A stretch of 8,767 bases of DNA from an uncultured Sphingobium sp. (GTDB lineage: Bacteria; Pseudomonadota; Alphaproteobacteria; Sphingomonadales; Sphingomonadaceae), in NCBI GenBank assembly GCA_946479185.1, contig CAMLFF010000121.1:1-8767 (forward strand), in the 5' to 3' direction. This document shows, in pieces, positions 1 through 6,565 of this stretch. How positions within the stretch are numbered: the stretch's first letter is position 1; each line of letters starts with the position of its first letter. The notes below the pieces were generated by a model. The model was not told the DNA's origin and did not search any database. It worked only from the letters and a program-made list of their open reading frames with translations. The position numbers and the translations under genes were made by a program.

Positions 1-14
1 GAGAGCCAGCGTCG

Positions 15-1514
15 ATGAAGACCCACCAAGTCCGCACCTATAAATCCGCCGAGCCACTGGCCCGTGAGGATCAACTGGCGTGGAAGCTTGCCGCGGTTGC
101 GACCGACCCAGTGCCCGTGGATGCCGATGTGATCGAGATGATCGGCAATCGCATCATCGATAATGCGTCGGTTGCGGCGGCATCGGTCGCACGCGGGCCA
201 ATCCGCTCGGCACGGGCGCAGGCGCTCTGCCATCCGGGCAAGCCGGGCGCGGCGGTGTTCGGCCTTGGCAGCGATGTGACCGTCAGCCCGGAATGGGCGG
301 CTTGGGCCAATGGCGTCGCTGTGCGCGAGCTGGACTTTCACGACACCTTCCTTGCGGCGGATTACAGCCATCCGGGCGATAATATCCCGCCAATCCTCGC
401 GGTCGCCCAGCATAAGGGGCTGGATGGCGCGGCCTTGGTGCGCGGCCTTGCAGCAGGTTATGAAATTCAGGTCGATCTGGTGAAGGGCATCTGCCTGCAC
501 GAGCATAAGATCGATCATATCGCCCATCTCGGCCCCAGCGCGGCGGGCGGCATCGGCGCGCTGCTCGGCCTCTCGACCGAGATCACCTATCAGGCGGTCC
601 AGCAGGCACTGCACGTCACCACTACTACGCGCCAATCACGCAAGGGCGAGATTTCCACATGGAAGGCCTATGCGCCAGCTTTTGCGGGCAAGATGGCGAT
701 CGAGGCCGTGGACCGCGCCATGCGCGGCGAGGGGGCGCCATCGCCCGCTTATGAGGGCGAGGATGGCTTTATCGCCTGGCTGCTCTCCGGTCCCGGTCAT
801 GTCTATGAGGTGCCGTTGCCGCAGCCGGGCGAACCCAAGCGCGCGATCATGGAAACCTACACCAAGGAGTATAGCGCCGAATATCAGAGCCAGGCGCTGA
901 TCGATCTGGCGCGGCGCATGGGGCCGAAGGTGGGTGACTTTGCCAAGGTGAAGTCCATCCTCATCAAGACCAGCCATCACACCCATTATGTGATCGGCAC
1001 CGGCGCCAATGATCCGCAGAAGATGGACCCGACCGCGAGCCGCGAAACGCTAGATCATTCGATCATGTATATCTTCGCCGTCGCGCTGCAGGATGGCGGC
1101 TGGCATCATGTGAAAAGCTATGCACCCGAGCGCGCGCAGCGGCCCGATACGGTTGCGCTCTGGCACAAGATCAGCACGGTGGAGGAGCCGATCTGGACCG
1201 CACGCTATCATATGGCAGGCACGGAAAAAGCCTTTGGCGGGCGCGTGATCATCACGATGGAGGATGGCCGCGTGATCGAGGATGAGCTGGCCATCGCGGA
1301 TGCTAATCCGCTCGGTGCCCGGCCTTTTGCCCGGCCCCAATATGTGGAGAAGTTCCGCACGTTGGCAGAGGGCATTATTGCGCTGGAAGAGCAGGATCGC
1401 TTCCTCACGCTGGTCGACCGGCTGCCAAAGCTGAGCGCGGCGGATGTCCGCGCGCTCAACTTCACAGTTCCAGCCGATCAGCTCGGCCCCCAGGCACCAG
1501 CAGGCATTTTCTAA
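15..1514 (+). CDS. prpD: 2-methylcitrate dehydratase (MmgE/PrpD family)
   Basis: This gene encodes a 499-residue cytosolic MmgE/PrpD-family protein. By family and context it dehydrates 2-methylcitrate to 2-methylaconitate in the 2-methylcitrate cycle of propionyl-CoA breakdown. The N-terminus ([20 protein letters not shown]) matches the usual start of the alphaproteobacterial PrpD branch, which supports the ATG at 15. Upstream DNA is too short to judge the ribosome site; only a weak GAGAG at 1-5 is visible. The family core is clear at residues 105-126 (ELDFHD, then SHPGDNIPP), followed by the helical repeats of the N-terminal lobe and an intact C-terminus. Length is normal for PrpD (about 480-505). 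It is followed after 66 nt by prpC and then prpB, so the substrate assignment rests on both family and context. Many family members also show some aconitase-like activity, which cannot be judged here. Confidence 0.95.
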   Translation: MKTHQVRTYKSAEPLAREDQLAWKLAAVATDPVPVDADVIEMIGNRIIDNASVAAASVARGPIRSARAQALCHPGKPGAAVFGLGSDVTVSPEWAAWANGVAVRELDFHDTFLAADYSHPGDNIPPILAVAQHKGLDGAALVRGLAAGYEIQVDLVKGICLHEHKIDHIAHLGPSAAGGIGALLGLSTEITYQAVQQALHVTTTTRQSRKGEISTWKAYAPAFAGKMAIEAVDRAMRGEGAPSPAYEGEDGFIAWLLSGPGHVYEVPLPQPGEPKRAIMETYTKEYSAEYQSQALIDLARRMGPKVGDFAKVKSILIKTSHHTHYVIGTGANDPQKMDPTASRETLDHSIMYIFAVALQDGGWHHVKSYAPERAQRPDTVALWHKISTVEEPIWTARYHMAGTEKAFGGRVIITMEDGRVIEDELAIADANPLGARPFARPQYVEKFRTLAEGIIALEEQDRFLTLVDRLPKLSAADVRALNFTVPADQLGPQAPAGIF

Positions 1515-1520
1515 CCCCAC

Positions 1521-1556
1521 GTCACCCCGGACTTGATCCGGGGTCCCGCTTCCTGC
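1521..1556. repeat. REP-like palindromic element, copy 1 (prpD-prpC gap)
   Basis: A hairpin with 8-bp arms, ACCCCGGA (1524-1531) and TCCGGGGT (1537-1544), and loop CTTGA, sits in the 66-nt gap between prpD and prpC. A second copy at 3780-3815 shares the arms and the flanking tract (GTCCCG, then a TTC-rich segment ending in TGC). No T-run follows the hairpin, so it is not an intrinsic terminator. From general knowledge, very similar short palindromes are dispersed in intergenic DNA of sphingomonads. A role in mRNA stability inside the operon is possible but is inference. Confidence 0.8.
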
Positions 1557-1580
1557 GCGACACGACAAGGATGATTGAGC

Positions 1581-2729
1581 ATGACCGAGCAGCCCGCCTT
1601 CAAGCCCAAAAAGTCCGTCGCGCTCTCGGGCGTCCCGGCTGGCAACACGGCGCTCTGCACGGTCGGGCGCACCGGCAATGATCTCCACTACCGCGGCTAT
1701 GATATCCTCGATTTCGCCGAAAAGGCGGAGTTCGAGGAAATCGCCCATCTCCTCGTCCACGGCACCTTGCCCAACGTGGCAGAACTGGCGGCCTACAAGT
1801 CCAAGCTCAAGGCCTTGCGCGGTCTGCCGCTCGCCGTGATCGACGCGCTGGAGGCACTCCCCGCCGCCGCGCACCCGATGGATGTGATGCGCACCGGCGT
1901 CTCGGCGCTCGGCTGCGCACTGCCGGAGAAGGATGACCATAATCTCCCCGGCGCGCGCGATATCGCGGATCGGCTCATGGCCTCGCTCGGCTCGATGCTG
2001 CTCTATTGGTATCACTACAGCCACAACAGCCTGCGCATCGACGTGCAGACCGATGACGAGAGCATAGGCGGACATTTCCTGCATCTGCTCCACGGCGTGC
2101 CACCCAGCGATAGCCATGTCCGCGCCATGCACGTCTCGCTCATCCTCTATGCCGAGCATGAGTTCAACGCCTCCACCTTCACCGCGCGGGTGATCGCGGG
2201 CACGGGATCGGATATGCACTCGGCCATCACCGGCGCCATCGGCGCGCTGCGCGGCCCCAAGCATGGCGGCGCGAACGAAGTCGCCTTCGAGATCCAGCAG
2301 CGCTACGCCACACCGGACGAAGCCGAGGCCGATATCCGCCGCCGGGTGGAGGGCAAGGAGGTCATCATCGGCTTCGGGCACCCGGTCTATACCGTCTCCG
2401 ATCCGCGCAATGAGGTCATCAAGCGCGTGGCCAAGTCTCTGGCGGAGGAAGCGGGGGCGATGAAGCAATTCGACATTGCCGACCGGATCGAGACGGTGAT
2501 GATGGACGCAAAATCGATGTTCCCCAATCTCGATTGGTATAGCGCGGTGAGCTATCATCTGATGGGCATACCGACCGCGATGTTCACGCCGCTCTTCGTG
2601 ATCGCGCGCACCTCCGGCTGGGCCGCGCATGTCATCGAGCAGCGCATCGATAACAAGATCATCCGCCCGAGCGCGAATTATACCGGGCCGGAGGATTTGA
2701 CTTGGGTGCCGCTGGCAGCACGGAAATAG
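1581..2729 (+). CDS. prpC: 2-methylcitrate synthase
   Basis: This gene encodes a 382-residue citrate-synthase-fold enzyme that condenses propionyl-CoA with oxaloacetate to give 2-methylcitrate, the entry step of the cycle. Visible active-site segments are AEHEFNAST with H193, GPKHGGANE with H228, GFGHPVYT with H267, and PNLDWY with D318. H193/H228/D318 correspond to the catalytic His-His-Asp set of citrate synthases. The length suits the short bacterial 2-methylcitrate synthase type rather than the roughly 430-residue hexameric citrate synthase. I chose ATG 1581 over an in-frame TTG at 1575 because AAGG (1567-1570) lies about 10 nt from the ATG but only 4 nt from the TTG. Its place between prpD and prpB decides the substrate call, since sequence alone separates methylcitrate from citrate synthases poorly. 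Confidence 0.94.
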   Translation: MTEQPAFKPKKSVALSGVPAGNTALCTVGRTGNDLHYRGYDILDFAEKAEFEEIAHLLVHGTLPNVAELAAYKSKLKALRGLPLAVIDALEALPAAAHPMDVMRTGVSALGCALPEKDDHNLPGARDIADRLMASLGSMLLYWYHYSHNSLRIDVQTDDESIGGHFLHLLHGVPPSDSHVRAMHVSLILYAEHEFNASTFTARVIAGTGSDMHSAITGAIGALRGPKHGGANEVAFEIQQRYATPDEAEADIRRRVEGKEVIIGFGHPVYTVSDPRNEVIKRVAKSLAEEAGAMKQFDIADRIETVMMDAKSMFPNLDWYSAVSYHLMGIPTAMFTPLFVIARTSGWAAHVIEQRIDNKIIRPSANYTGPEDLTWVPLAARK

Positions 2730-2740
2730 CATATTAAATC

Positions 2741-2837
2741 ACCCCTCCCTTTCAAGGGAGGGGAAGGGGGTGGGTGTCGCGCAGCGATCTTCAACGTTGC
2801 AGGCACAACCCCAACCCCTCCTTTGAAGAGGAGGGGC
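2741..2837. repeat. Composite inverted repeat in prpC-prpB gap
   Basis: Two C/G-rich hairpins fill most of the 127-nt gap. The first has arms CCCCTCCCT (2742-2750) and AGGGAGGGG (2755-2763). The second has arms CCCCTCCT (2815-2822) and AGGAGGGG (2829-2836). The second is roughly the reverse complement of the first, including the flanking GGGG/CCCC tracts, so the whole unit is a large imperfect inverted repeat around a core (about 2774-2806) that holds a small GCAGCG/CGTTGC stem. This architecture resembles dispersed alphaproteobacterial intergenic palindromes. There is no T-run, so it is not an obvious terminator. The prpB ribosome site lies just downstream at 2846-2851. Confidence 0.75.
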
Positions 2838-2856
2838 TAAGAGACAAGGAGCCAAT

Positions 2857-3777
2857 ATGCCCTATCTAACCGCCGCCGACCTTCCGCACGAGAGCGCAGG
2901 CAAGCGCTTCCGCTCCCTGCTCGATGTGCCCGGCATCCTCCAGCTCCCCGGCGCCCATAACGGCCACGCCGCCATTCAGGCGCGCAATGCCGGATTCGAT
3001 GCGCTCTATCTCTCCGGCGCGGCGATGACCGCATCGATGGGCCTGCCCGATCTCGGCATCATCACCGTGGATGAGGTCGCCTTCTTCATCCGCCAGATCG
3101 CGCGGGCGTCCGGCCTCCCGCTGCTGGTGGATGGCGACACCGGCTATGGCGAGGCGCTCAATGTGATGCACATGGTCCGCACCTTTGAGGAGGCAGGCGC
3201 TGGCGCCGTGCATCTGGAGGATCAGCTGCTTCCCAAGAAATGCGGGCATCTGAACGACAAGAAGCTCGCCAGCGCGCATGATATGGCCGCCAAGGTCGCT
3301 GCTGCCGCCAGGGCCCGGCGCGATCTGGTTATCATCGCCCGCACCGACGCCGCCGCCAGCGAGGGGCTCGACGGCGCCGTCGCCCGCGCAAAGCTCTATA
3401 TGGAGGCAGGGGCCGACGCGATCTTCCCCGAGGCGCTCAACACCGCCGATATGTTCCGCGCCTTCGCGCAGGCCATGCCAGGGGTGAAGCTGCTCGCGAA
3501 CATGACCGAGTTCGGCAAGACGCCCTTCTTCACCGCCAGCGAGTTTGAGGCGATGGGCTATGCGATGGTCATCTGGCCCGTCTCGTCGCTGCGTGTCGCC
3601 AACAAGGCGCAGGCGCAGCTTTACGCCGCGATCAAGCGCGATGGCGGCGCGCATAACATGGTCGAGCAGATGCAAACCCGCGCCGAACTTTACGAGACGA
3701 TTGGCCTGCATGATTATGAGGCGCTGGATGCCTCCATCGTCAAGACGATCGTGCCCGAGGGCGTGCCCCAGACCTGA
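2857..3777 (+). CDS. prpB: Methylisocitrate lyase
   Basis: This gene encodes a 306-residue member of the isocitrate lyase/PEP mutase superfamily. It cleaves 2-methylisocitrate to pyruvate and succinate, the last step of the 2-methylcitrate cycle. Signature segments are YLSGAAMTAS (51-60), the metal-binding LLVDGDTGYG (89-98), VHLEDQ (118-123) and the catalytic loop KKCGH (127-131) with C129, which distinguishes lyases from other superfamily members. Later segments IIARTDA (159-165) and LLANMTEFG (212-220) also fit. Length matches PrpB (about 295-305), well below isocitrate lyase AceA. AAGGAG at 2846-2851 lies 5 nt before the ATG, a strong ribosome site that fixes the start. It is third in the prpDCB cluster. 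An alternative such as oxaloacetate decarboxylase or another PEP-mutase-like enzyme is unlikely given the KKCGH loop and neighbours. Confidence 0.95.
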   Translation: MPYLTAADLPHESAGKRFRSLLDVPGILQLPGAHNGHAAIQARNAGFDALYLSGAAMTASMGLPDLGIITVDEVAFFIRQIARASGLPLLVDGDTGYGEALNVMHMVRTFEEAGAGAVHLEDQLLPKKCGHLNDKKLASAHDMAAKVAAAARARRDLVIIARTDAAASEGLDGAVARAKLYMEAGADAIFPEALNTADMFRAFAQAMPGVKLLANMTEFGKTPFFTASEFEAMGYAMVIWPVSSLRVANKAQAQLYAAIKRDGGAHNMVEQMQTRAELYETIGLHDYEALDASIVKTIVPEGVPQT

Positions 3778-3779
3778 TC

Positions 3780-3815
3780 GTTACCCCGGACTTTGATCCG
3801 GGGTCCCGTTTCTGC
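3780..3815. repeat. REP-like palindromic element, copy 2 (prpB-queH gap)
   Basis: This is the second copy of the element at 1521-1556, in the same orientation, beginning two bases after the prpB stop codon. The arms ACCCCGGA (3783-3790) and TCCGGGGT (3797-3804) are identical to copy 1, while the loop is CTTTGA, one T longer. The following tract is one base shorter (TTTCTGC against TTCCTGC), so both copies are 36 nt. No T-run follows. Confidence 0.8.
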
Positions 3816-3829
3816 TAGAGGGCCGCGCC

Positions 3830-4510
3830 ATGACGAACCCTAACAGCCTCGATTATGTCCGCCCCATGCTCACGCCGCCCGATGGCGAGAAGAAGGTGCT
3901 GCTGCATAGCTGCTGCGCGCCCTGTTCGGGCGAAGTGATGGAAGCGATGACCGCGAGCGGTGTCGATTACACTATCTTTTTCTACAATCCGAACATCCAC
4001 CCCAAGGAGGAATATATCCTCCGCAAGGATGAGAATATTCGCTTCGCCGAGAAGCACAATATCCCCTTCGTGGATGCCGATTATGACACGGTGAACTGGT
4101 TCAAGCGGGCCAAGGGCATGGAGAATGAGCCGGAGCGCGGCGCGCGCTGCTCTATGTGCTTCGACATGCGGTTCGAGCGGACGGCGCTTTATGCGCATGA
4201 GCATGGCTTCCCGGTCATCACCTCATCGCTCGGCATCTCGCGCTGGAAGAATATGAACCAGATCAACGACAGCGGCGAGCGGGCAGCCTCGCACTATCCG
4301 GACATCAAATATTGGACGTTCAACTGGCGCAAGGCCGGTGGCGGCGCGCGGATGATCGAGATCAGCAAGCGCGAGCAATTCTACCAGCAGGAATATTGCG
4401 GCTGCGTTTATTCCCTGCGCGACACCAACGCCCATCGTGTGAGCCAGGGACGCGAGGAAATCCGCATCGGCGAGCTTTATTATGGCGTCGAGCCGCCCGC
4501 TCAGGGCTGA
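3830..4510 (+). CDS. queH: Epoxyqueuosine reductase QueH
   Basis: This gene encodes a 226-residue QueH (formerly DUF208) protein. The family reduces epoxyqueuosine to queuosine in tRNA anticodons carrying GUN, the final step of queuosine synthesis, and is unrelated in fold to the cobalamin-dependent QueG. The expected cysteine-rich metal-binding motifs are all present: HSCCAPC (26-32, with C28, C29, C32), RCSMC (106-110, with C107, C110) and YCGC (189-192, with C190, C192). In this family the conserved cysteines hold an iron-sulfur cluster. [11 protein letters not shown] (136-146) is another conserved family segment. The ATG at 3830 has AGAGGG 7 nt upstream. It follows prpB by 52 nt with a palindromic repeat between them, so it may be read from the prp promoter even though its function is unrelated. 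The gene is complete with no missing key residue. Confidence 0.92.
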   Translation: MTNPNSLDYVRPMLTPPDGEKKVLLHSCCAPCSGEVMEAMTASGVDYTIFFYNPNIHPKEEYILRKDENIRFAEKHNIPFVDADYDTVNWFKRAKGMENEPERGARCSMCFDMRFERTALYAHEHGFPVITSSLGISRWKNMNQINDSGERAASHYPDIKYWTFNWRKAGGGARMIEISKREQFYQQEYCGCVYSLRDTNAHRVSQGREEIRIGELYYGVEPPAQG

Positions 4511-4514
4511 ACGC

Positions 4515-4554
4515 AAAAAAAATGGCGGGGAAGCACATCGCTTCACCCGCCATT
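4515..4554 (-). terminator. Rho-independent terminator of the entericidin gene
   Basis: The arms AATGGCGGG (4521-4529) and CCCGCCATT (4546-4554) form a 9-bp stem, extended after one bulged A by GAAGC (4530-4534) pairing with GCTTC (4540-4544), around the loop ACATC. On the minus strand the stem is followed by eight T residues (complement of the A-run 4515-4522). It lies 22 nt beyond the entericidin stop codon. The hairpin also begins just after the queH stop, so it could partly stop convergent plus-strand transcripts, although no comparable T-run follows on that strand. Confidence 0.9.
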
Positions 4555-4576
4555 CCTTTAACCAGCTATTCGCTGC

Positions 4577-4705
4577 TTAGTTGATCACTTCTTCGCCAGC
4601 CTGACCAACGGACTCAATGTCCCGCCCAGCGCCCTTCACGGTCGCGCAAGCCTGCAGAAGCAATGCTGCGCCAAGCAGCACAACGATCGCGCTTTGCTTT
4701 TTCAT
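4577..4705 (-). CDS. Entericidin A/B family small lipoprotein
   Basis: This 42-residue reading frame begins MKKQSAIVVLLGAALLLQAC. It has two lysines, a hydrophobic stretch (residues 6-17) and a lipobox LLQAC with C20 as the predicted lipidation site. The mature part ATVKGAGRDIESVGQAGEEV is the typical entericidin pattern (cysteine, then TVKGAG-D-E--G). Entericidins are tiny membrane-bound lipoproteins; the Escherichia coli pair EcnA/EcnB acts as an antidote/toxin pair linked to stationary-phase lysis, but in alphaproteobacteria a single copy is common and its role is unsettled. GAAGGGAA (complement of 4713-4720) is a good ribosome site 7 nt before the ATG. A strong terminator follows, and a candidate EcfG promoter precedes it. 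It is transcribed away from the flavin reductase gene. The family call is firm; toxin or antidote activity is not shown by the sequence. Confidence 0.9.
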   Translation of the reverse strand: MKKQSAIVVLLGAALLLQACATVKGAGRDIESVGQAGEEVIN

Positions 4706-4739
4706 AATGATGTTCCCTTCATGTGATCTCGGGAAGCAC

Positions 4740-4764
4740 AACGCCTCGATTGCGTTTCAGTTGC
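4740..4764 (-). promoter_or_regulatory. Candidate EcfG-type promoter for the entericidin gene
   Basis: Read on the minus strand, GCAAC (complement of 4760-4764), a 16-nt spacer and CGTT (complement of 4740-4743) match the alphaproteobacterial general-stress consensus GGAAC-N16/17-CGTT with one mismatch in the -35 element. The predicted transcript start would fall near 4733, leaving a short leader of about 28 nt that holds the ribosome site. The geometry is good, but the mismatch makes this weaker than the opposite promoter at 4800-4824. Confidence 0.5.
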
Positions 4765-4799
4765 CTTGCCAAGCCCTGCGTCATTCCAAGCGGGGTTTC

Positions 4800-4824
4800 G
4801 GAACGCCTCTCTGATCGGGTCGTT
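4800..4824 (+). promoter_or_regulatory. EcfG-type general stress promoter for the reductase operon
   Basis: GGAAC (4800-4804), a 16-nt spacer and CGTT (4821-4824) match the published alphaproteobacterial EcfG consensus GGAAC-N16/17-CGTT exactly. It lies in non-coding DNA and faces the FMN reductase gene, with a predicted start near 4831 and a leader of about 84 nt. All nine specified bases match, and the position is correct for driving the following two genes. No second promoter is obvious in the gap, though I cannot exclude one. Confidence 0.75.
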
Positions 4825-4914
4825 ATGACGATAACCGCCGATTGTCCTGCACGTTCGCCGATGTGAGCGAGCGTGTGGCTGCACAAACAGATCACCCATT
4901 CAGGAGCATCCCTC

Positions 4915-5472
4915 ATGAGCCAGCAAAGCAATGTCGCCGTCATCGTCGGCAGCCTGCGCAAGGAATCCCTCAACGCCAAGGCAGCCCGCGCGCTGGCCGA
5001 TCTCGCACCTGAGGGCGTCGCGCTCAACATCATCCCCATCGGCGATTTGCCGCATTATAATGAGGATGTCGAAGCCGAGGGCGCGCCCGAAAGCTGGACC
5101 AGATTTCGCGAGCAGGTCGGCAAGGCAGACGCCGTGCTGTTCGTCTCGCCAGAATATAACCGGTCCGTCCCCGGCGTGCTCAAAAACGCCATCGATGTCG
5201 GATCGCGTCCCTATGGATCGAGCGTGTGGCAAGGCAAACCCGCCGCCATCATGACGCTGTCCCCCGGCGCGCTCGGCGGTTTCGGCGCCAATCATCATAT
5301 CCGCCAGATGCTGGTATTCCAGGATATGCCGGTGCTTCAGCAGCCTGAGGCTTATATCGGCAATGCTGGCTCGATCTTCGATGAGCAGGGCGGCTTCAAA
5401 GAGGAGAGGACGAAGGAATTTTTCCAGACTTTCCTTGACGCGTTCCTCGCGCTGGTCGCCCGCGCGCGCTGA
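4915..5472 (+). CDS. NADPH-dependent FMN reductase family protein
   Basis: This gene encodes a 185-residue flavodoxin-fold protein of the NADPH-dependent FMN reductase family, related to the quinone/chromate reductases ChrR and YieF of other bacteria. The flavin phosphate loop is GSLRKESLN (12-20), and the family signature SPEYNRSVPGVLKNAIDVGSRP-like segment (78-99) contains PEYN and LKNAID. The late segment SPGALGGFGA (116-125) also fits. Such enzymes use NAD(P)H to reduce FMN-bound quinones or other oxidants in the cytosol, often protecting against oxidative stress; the actual substrate here is unknown. An in-frame GTG at 4873 would add 14 residues, but CAGGAG at 4901-4906 lies 8 nt before ATG 4915, and homologues start at the equivalent of this ATG. 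A consensus EcfG promoter lies upstream, and a PRISE-type reductase gene starts 27 nt after the stop. Confidence 0.88.
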   Translation: MSQQSNVAVIVGSLRKESLNAKAARALADLAPEGVALNIIPIGDLPHYNEDVEAEGAPESWTRFREQVGKADAVLFVSPEYNRSVPGVLKNAIDVGSRPYGSSVWQGKPAAIMTLSPGALGGFGANHHIRQMLVFQDMPVLQQPEAYIGNAGSIFDEQGGFKEERTKEFFQTFLDAFLALVARAR

Positions 5473-5499
5473 GGCGCTGCATGATTGAGGAGACGATAG

Positions 5500-6561
5500 A
5501 TGGGTAAAACAGCATTGGTGGTTGGCGCGAGCGGCGTGGTCGGGAGCGCGGCGGCAAGCCTGCTCGTCTCATCGGGCTGGACCGTGCACGGTCTGGCCCG
5601 TCGCCCGGTTTCGCAGAGCGGGGTGCAGCCTGTCGCGGTCGATCTTCTCGATGCGCAGGGCACTGCAACCGCGCTCGCAGAGCTGGCGCCTGACGCCGTC
5701 TTCATCACCACCTGGCTGCGGCAGGAGAGCGAGGCAGAGAATATCCGCGTGAATGCCGCGATGGTCCGCAATCTGCTCGATGGATTGCAGGAGACGGGCG
5801 GCGCCCGTCATGTCGCGCTGGTCACAGGCCTCAAACATTATCTCGGGCCATTCGAATCCTATGGCAGCGGCGTGCTTCCGCAAACGCCCTTCCGCGAGGA
5901 GCAGGGGCGGCTGGATGTGCCCAACTTCTATTATGCGCAGGAGGATGAGCTGTTCGCTGCTGCTGCGCGCGAGGGCTTCACCTGGAGCGTCCATCGTCCG
6001 CACACCGTCATTGGCAAGGCCGTGGGCAATGCGATGAACATGGGCACGACCCTCGCCGTCTATGCGAGCCTGTGCCGCGAGACGGGGCGACCCTTCACCT
6101 TTCCGGGGTCAGCGGCGCAGTGGAATGGCCTGACGGACATGACCGATGCCGGCGTGCTCGCCCGTCAATTGCTCTGGGCTGCGACGACGCCTACCGCCGC
6201 CAATCAGGCCTTCAATATCGTCAATGGCGATATCTTTCGCTGGAGCTGGATGTGGAGCCGCATTGCGGACTGGTTCGGCATCAGCGCGGTGCCATTTGAC
6301 GGCGTCGTCCGGCCCCTCGAACAGCAAATGGTCGATGACGCGCCCCTGTGGCAGCAGATGGCGGCCCGGCAGGGTCTGGCGGAGCCCGATCTCAGCCGTC
6401 TCGCCTCACCCTGGCACACCGATGCCGATCTTGGACGGCCAATAGAAGTGGTGACGGACATGTCCAAAAGCCGCAAGCTGGGTTTTGATGCTTACAAGGC
6501 GACCGACGAGGCATTTTTCGATCTGTTTGCGCAATTACGCGCCGACCGCCTGATCCCGTGA
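5500..6561 (+). CDS. PRISE-type SDR: progesterone 5-beta-reductase/iridoid synthase-like ene-reductase
   Basis: This gene encodes a 353-residue atypical short-chain dehydrogenase/reductase. A Rossmann nucleotide motif GASGVVG lies at residues 9-15 and ARRP (33-36) is a likely NADPH 2'-phosphate contact. The PRISE active-site segments are both present: TGLKHYLGPFE (109-119) with K112, and NFYYAQED (142-149) with Y144/Y145, matching the Lys and Tyr pair of plant progesterone 5-beta-reductase. HRPHTVIG (165-172), FTFPGS (199-204) and FNIVNGD (238-244) are further family segments. Characterised members reduce activated C=C bonds of enones with NADPH; the substrate here cannot be read from sequence. 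GAGGAGA (5487-5493) is a strong ribosome site 6 nt before the ATG. It lies 27 nt after the FMN reductase gene, so the two are probably cotranscribed. The stop codon is 4 nt from that of the convergent small gene. Confidence 0.87.
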   Translation: MGKTALVVGASGVVGSAAASLLVSSGWTVHGLARRPVSQSGVQPVAVDLLDAQGTATALAELAPDAVFITTWLRQESEAENIRVNAAMVRNLLDGLQETGGARHVALVTGLKHYLGPFESYGSGVLPQTPFREEQGRLDVPNFYYAQEDELFAAAAREGFTWSVHRPHTVIGKAVGNAMNMGTTLAVYASLCRETGRPFTFPGSAAQWNGLTDMTDAGVLARQLLWAATTPTAANQAFNIVNGDIFRWSWMWSRIADWFGISAVPFDGVVRPLEQQMVDDAPLWQQMAARQGLAEPDLSRLASPWHTDADLGRPIEVVTDMSKSRKLGFDAYKATDEAFFDLFAQLRADRLIP

Positions 6562-6565
6562 GGAC

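Noticed and set aside
1524..1544. The ACCCCGGA/TCCGGGGT hairpins as intrinsic terminators
   Set aside because: Neither copy is followed by a T-run on either strand, and both lie between genes that look cotranscribed.
1575..1580. TTG at 1575 as the prpC start
   Set aside because: It sits only 4 nt from the AAGG ribosome site, whereas ATG 1581 has better spacing and is the stronger start codon.
1050..2732. A 560-codon open frame on the minus strand across prpD and prpC
   Set aside because: It is antisense to two unmistakable enzyme genes, spans their gap, and its translation is rich in Arg, His, Asp and Ala with no recognisable domain. Long antisense frames of this kind are expected in GC-rich DNA with strong third-position bias.
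2866..3711. A 281-codon open frame on the minus strand inside prpB
   Set aside because: It lies wholly antisense to methylisocitrate lyase, has no convincing ribosome site or family motif, and shows shadow-frame composition.
4617..4814. A 65-codon plus-strand open frame across the entericidin gene and the divergent gap
   Set aside because: It is antisense to the entericidin gene for much of its length, lacks a ribosome site and runs through the promoter region; the minus-strand lipoprotein explains this DNA far better.
4873..4914. GTG at 4873 as the FMN reductase start, adding 14 residues
   Set aside because: No ribosome site precedes it, while CAGGAG is placed correctly for ATG 4915, and family members begin just before the GSLR flavin loop.
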